Positions 61,202 to 64,000 of a stretch of DNA of 64,000 nucleotides are shown here, in pieces. The translations under genes were made by a program, and so were the position numbers. The notes below the pieces were generated by a model. The model was given only the letters and a program-made list of their open reading frames with translations, was not told where the DNA came from and ran no database searches. The first letter of the stretch is position 1; each line of letters opens with the position of its first letter. Source of the DNA: CAWCAW01 sp963714125 (GTDB taxonomy: Bacteria > Actinomycetota > Acidimicrobiia > Acidimicrobiales > UBA8190); NCBI GenBank assembly GCA_963714125.1, contig OY970234.1, positions 1,116,001-1,180,000 of the forward strand. Direction: 5' to 3'.

Positions 61202-62775
61202 GCGCCCTGGGCGGCCTCGCCGCTCGACTGCGGCCCGGTAAAGCGAAGGCGACCGACGCCCCCAAGAAGAAGGTCGACCCGGTCGACGGTTCACTCAAAT
61301 GGCTCGACGACCGCCTCGGCATCGCCAAGGGCGGACGCACCTTTCTCGACAAGATCTTCCCGGACCACTGGTCGTTCCTGTTAGGGGAGATCGCGCTGTA
61401 CAGCTTCGTGGTCCTGTTGGCCTCGGGCGTCTTCCTGTCGCTGTATTACGTCCCTTCGTCGGCCACGGTCATCTATCACGGCTCGTACCTGCCGTTGCGG
61501 GGCGTGAAGATGTCAGCGGCCTACGCGTCGAGCGTCGACCTCTCCTTTGCCGTGCGCAGTGGCCTGGTCATCCGCCAGATGCACCACTGGGCCGCCGACG
61601 TGTTCATCGGCTCCATCGCCGTGCATATGTGCCGGATCTTCTTCACCGGCGCCTACCGCAAGCCTCGTGAGCTCAACTGGATCATCGGCGTGACGCTGCT
61701 GATCCTGGCCATCGTCAACGGCTTCCTCGGTTACTCGCTGCCTGACGACCTGGTGTCCGGTACGGGTATCCGGCTGGCCTTCTCGTTCATGCTGTCGATC
61801 CCGCTGGTGGGCAGCTACCTGGCCTTCTTCGTCTTCGGCGGCAACTACCCGGGCAACGGCGACATCCTTCCCCGCTTCTTCCTCATGCACATCCTCATCG
61901 TGCCGCTGATCATCCTGGCCCTCCTCAGTGCGCACCTCGGGCTGTTGGTGCGTCAGAAGCACACCCAGTTCTCCGGCCCCGGACGCACCGAGGACAACGT
62001 GGTGGGTTCGCCCATGTACCCCACCTTCATTTTGAAGACGACGGGGTTCTTGTTCATGATCGCCGGGGTGCTGTGGGCCCTTGGTGGCCTGGTACAGGTC
62101 AACCCGATCTGGCAGTACGGGCCCTATGAGCCCTACAAGATCTCCTACGCCGTGCAGCCCGACTGGTACATGGGCTGGCTCGACGGTGCGTTGCGGATCA
62201 TGCCGAGCTGGGAGTTCGTGGGCTTCGGCCACACCATTCCCTTCGAGGTGTTCCTGCCCACCATCTTGTTCCCGGGCCTCACCTTCACGTTGTTCTGGGC
62301 GTGGCCGTTCGTCGCCGCCAAGCTCAAGGGCGACACCCAAGCGCACAACCTCCTCTTCCGTCCGCGCGAGCGGCCCCGGCACACCGCCGTAGGGGCCACC
62401 TTCTTCGCCTTCTATTTCATGCTGTTCCTGGCGAGCTCCACGGACGTACTGGCCAACTTCTTCGAGGTGTCGCTGAACACCGTGCTGTGGTTCTTCCGCT
62501 TCGCCGTCGTTATCGTCCCGTTCATCGTCGGATTCGCCACCTGGCACATCTGCCGTGAGCTGGCCGGCGTACCGGGTGCAGGCCGACGCAAGCGGGCTGT
62601 GGTCATGAGCCGGTCCATCGACGGCGAGTACACGACGGTGACGAGCGAGGTACGTCCCGGCGACGAGCACGAAGAGATCGAGCCCGAGCCCGTGCCCACG
62701 TTCATCGAAATGGAGCCCGAGACCGTCGGTGCCGGGGATGGCGAAGGTGTGCGCCGCGTCCCCCGTCGGCTCTGA
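61198..62775 (+). CDS. qcrB: Cytochrome b subunit of the bcc complex
   Basis: The 525-residue protein has a GTG start that overlaps the qcrA stop. About eight helices carry the b hemes; ligands include MHHWAADVFIGSIAVHMCRI and MHILIVPLIILALLSAHLG. The quinol-site motif appears as PDWYMGWLDGALRIMPSWE in place of PEW. A hydrophilic acidic tail of about 65 residues ends the protein, as in other actinobacterial QcrB. It forms complex III with qcrC and qcrA and is the last gene of the respiratory operon or overlaps the next. Confidence 0.96.
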   Translation: MSALGGLAARLRPGKAKATDAPKKKVDPVDGSLKWLDDRLGIAKGGRTFLDKIFPDHWSFLLGEIALYSFVVLLASGVFLSLYYVPSSATVIYHGSYLPLRGVKMSAAYASSVDLSFAVRSGLVIRQMHHWAADVFIGSIAVHMCRIFFTGAYRKPRELNWIIGVTLLILAIVNGFLGYSLPDDLVSGTGIRLAFSFMLSIPLVGSYLAFFVFGGNYPGNGDILPRFFLMHILIVPLIILALLSAHLGLLVRQKHTQFSGPGRTEDNVVGSPMYPTFILKTTGFLFMIAGVLWALGGLVQVNPIWQYGPYEPYKISYAVQPDWYMGWLDGALRIMPSWEFVGFGHTIPFEVFLPTILFPGLTFTLFWAWPFVAAKLKGDTQAHNLLFRPRERPRHTAVGATFFAFYFMLFLASSTDVLANFFEVSLNTVLWFFRFAVVIVPFIVGFATWHICRELAGVPGAGRRKRAVVMSRSIDGEYTTVTSEVRPGDEHEEIEPEPVPTFIEMEPETVGAGDGEGVRRVPRRL

Positions 62776-63337
62776 GCCCTCGGACGGCCCTGAGCTAGCT
62801 GGCGCCGGCGTCAGTCCCGCCGGCCCCAGTGCCGGCATCACCGCCGTCCGCCCCGGCGTAGCCAAGGATGCCGCCGAGATCGTCCGGCTGGCCGAGATGA
62901 TGTTCCGGTCCCTCGGCATCGATCCGGGTCCTGAGCTCTGGGAGCACTTCGGCGAATCAGCTCGGGCATCGGTGCGCAGCCGCGCCGGGGACGACACCTG
63001 TTTCTTCGTGGCTGATCATCCCGATGAGCCGGGACGATTGGTGGCGTGCGGCGCCGGAGTCATCGTGCGCCGCCTGCCCACCCCGGTGCAGCCCGATGGG
63101 CGCAACGGTTACGTGCAGTGGATGTCCACCGATCCGGCCTTTCAGCGCCACGGGCTGGGCCGCGCCGTCCTGCGCAGCGTGCTGGCCTGGTTCGAGGCCG
63201 CCGGCGTCGTCAACGTCGAACTCCACGCATCGCCCGACGGAGAGCCCCTGTACCGCTCTGAGGGCTTCTGGCGTGGTCCTGGAGGAGAGCCGCTGCGTCG
63301 TCTGGCATCGGAACAGCGACCCACCGACAAGCCCTAG
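62738..63337 (+). CDS. GNAT-family N-acetyltransferase
   Basis: The product has 199 residues if it begins at ATG 62738, which lies inside the end of qcrB; GTG 62729 or a later start are possible. The GNAT domain opens TAVRPGVAKDAAEIVRLAEM MF, and the acetyl-CoA motif is VQWMSTDPAFQRHGLGRAVL RSVLAWFE, with VELHASPDGEPLYRSEGFWR G near the end. The substrate is unknown. Overlap with qcrB suggests coupled translation. Confidence 0.85.
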   Translation: MAKVCAASPVGSEPSDGPELAGAGVSPAGPSAGITAVRPGVAKDAAEIVRLAEMMFRSLGIDPGPELWEHFGESARASVRSRAGDDTCFFVADHPDEPGRLVACGAGVIVRRLPTPVQPDGRNGYVQWMSTDPAFQRHGLGRAVLRSVLAWFEAAGVVNVELHASPDGEPLYRSEGFWRGPGGEPLRRLASEQRPTDKP

Positions 63338-64000
63338 AGGTAGGGCTCTTCTTCTTGCCAGGTGAAGTCGAGGGCCGGGCTTCCTGACGTGCTCACCAAC
63401 AGCTCGGTCATGCTCGGCGTTCCCCGGTAGGCCGACGCCGAAAAGCCGGCGCCCATGACACACGGCGCGCAGGACATGACCAACAGCACGTTGTCGCGAT
63501 GGCCCCAGCAGCCCGAGGTGTTGGTGGCGGTGCAGTCGATGTTGGCCGAACCTTCGCCGTCGTCGTACATCCACATGTACATGGCCTCGAGCGGATTGCC
63601 CATGGCCCCGCTCCAGTTTCCGCCCCACTCGCTGAAGGGGAAGCCGCCGGCGGGCGAAGGGTCCTTGCCGGCCGCCGCGGCTTGCTCGGAGGACTGGTCC
63701 AACGACGTGGCCATGGCCGACATGGGGGCCAGGCCGCGCGCCGTGCGTTCGAGGTTGGTGACGACGAACATCTGCTGCTCGGGGGTGAGCGATGTCCAGT
63801 TGCTCGGCAGGGTCATGGCCGGAAGCGCTTCGATGGCGCGCCCGTTGTTGATGGCCGCCAGCGACGCGTTCACGCACCCCGTCGAGTCGTCATAGCTCGA
63901 GCCCGAACAACTGTTGAGGAAGTTCGGCGACGGAGCGATGTCGGCGGCTGGGTGCGCAGGAGGCAGCACGGCGCCGGCACCGGCGGTAGGGGGCGGTGTG
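63334..64000 (-). CDS. CAP-like secreted protein, N terminus outside the window
   Basis: The frame is open to the window edge, so the start and any signal peptide are missing. The visible 220 or so residues begin TPPPTAGAGAVLPPAHPAAD and contain LTPEQQMFVVTNLERTARGL APM, a GGFPFSEWGGNWSGAMGN segment, CWGHRDNVLLVMSCAPCVMG AGF and YRGTPSMTELLVSTSG. The helix with NLERxxRGL and the WGHRxN block resemble the CAP/SCP (CRISP-related) fold found in many actinobacterial secreted proteins. Its stop overlaps the GNAT stop by 3 bp on the opposite strand. Confidence 0.7.
   Translation of the reverse strand, partial: TPPPTAGAGAVLPPAHPAADIAPSPNFLNSCSGSSYDDSTGCVNASLAAINNGRAIEALPAMTLPSNWTSLTPEQQMFVVTNLERTARGLAPMSAMATSLDQSSEQAAAAGKDPSPAGGFPFSEWGGNWSGAMGNPLEAMYMWMYDDGEGSANIDCTATNTSGCWGHRDNVLLVMSCAPCVMGAGFSASAYRGTPSMTELLVSTSGSPALDFTWQEEEPYL

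Noticed and set aside
61513..62997. 494-codon open frame on the minus strand over qcrB
   Set aside because: Antisense to cytochrome b; low-complexity translation without motifs.

Overview
The window is high-GC DNA from an actinomycete-type bacterium, most likely a member of the Acidimicrobiia. The evidence is a bcc-type complex III (diheme cytochrome c, three-helix Rieske protein, cytochrome b) next to cytochrome oxidase subunit III, a HemY-type oxidase beside ferrochelatase as in the coproporphyrin-dependent heme route, DUF222/HNH genes, frequent GTG starts, and secreted proteins built from GYWLVAADGGVFAFGDA-type or WNGTSW-type repeats. The taxonomic call is an inference; no rRNA gene is present.

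Left core (1-8.0 kb): the distal end of a complex I operon, nuoJ-K-L-M-N, tightly packed with 4-bp overlaps, then a small acidic CxxC protein and an aldo/keto reductase. Right core (42.2-64 kb): a minus-strand operon (MprF-like synthase with a degenerate metallophosphatase domain, GNAT, VOC); acetyl-CoA synthetase with a HAD phosphatase; a minus-strand hemE-cpfC-cgoX-lnt-CHAP operon in which four successive junctions overlap by 4 bp; a divergent HelD-like helicase; ctaE-qcrC-qcrA-qcrB; a GNAT; and a partial CAP-like secreted protein.

Between them (8.1-42 kb) lies an accessory island with lower GC in its cargo and many dead genes. A split DUF222/HNH gene marks its left edge, and a decayed C-terminal fragment of a similar gene in the same orientation marks its right edge. 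The island holds two DUF2142 membrane protein genes (one decayed), two paralogous secreted beta-propeller proteins separated by tandem IS110 copies, and a stack of insertion sequences at 20.7-31.6 kb. In that stack an IS21 sits inside the istB gene of another IS21 (outer target duplication GTAT). Next to it a third IS21 contains a small unassigned insertion (7-bp duplication), which contains an IS30, which in turn contains an IS110. IS3 and IS21 fragments fill the seams. An 84-bp palindromic miniature element occurs three times (one intact, one split by an IS30, one half copy).

The cargo at 31.8-38.7 kb looks like a stress or defence cluster: a three-gene Xre / unknown / RES toxin-antitoxin operon with a recognisable leaderless promoter, a long Phd/YefM-type protein behind two palindromic operator copies, a RelE/ParE-like small protein overlapping a four-helix membrane protein, and a sigma-like factor / 68-aa protein / DyP peroxidase operon. 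The best candidates for an undescribed system are the 278-aa middle gene of the RES operon and the small-toxin-like/membrane-protein pair. The most informative mobile features are the nested insertions and the putative IS110 bridge-RNA regions.
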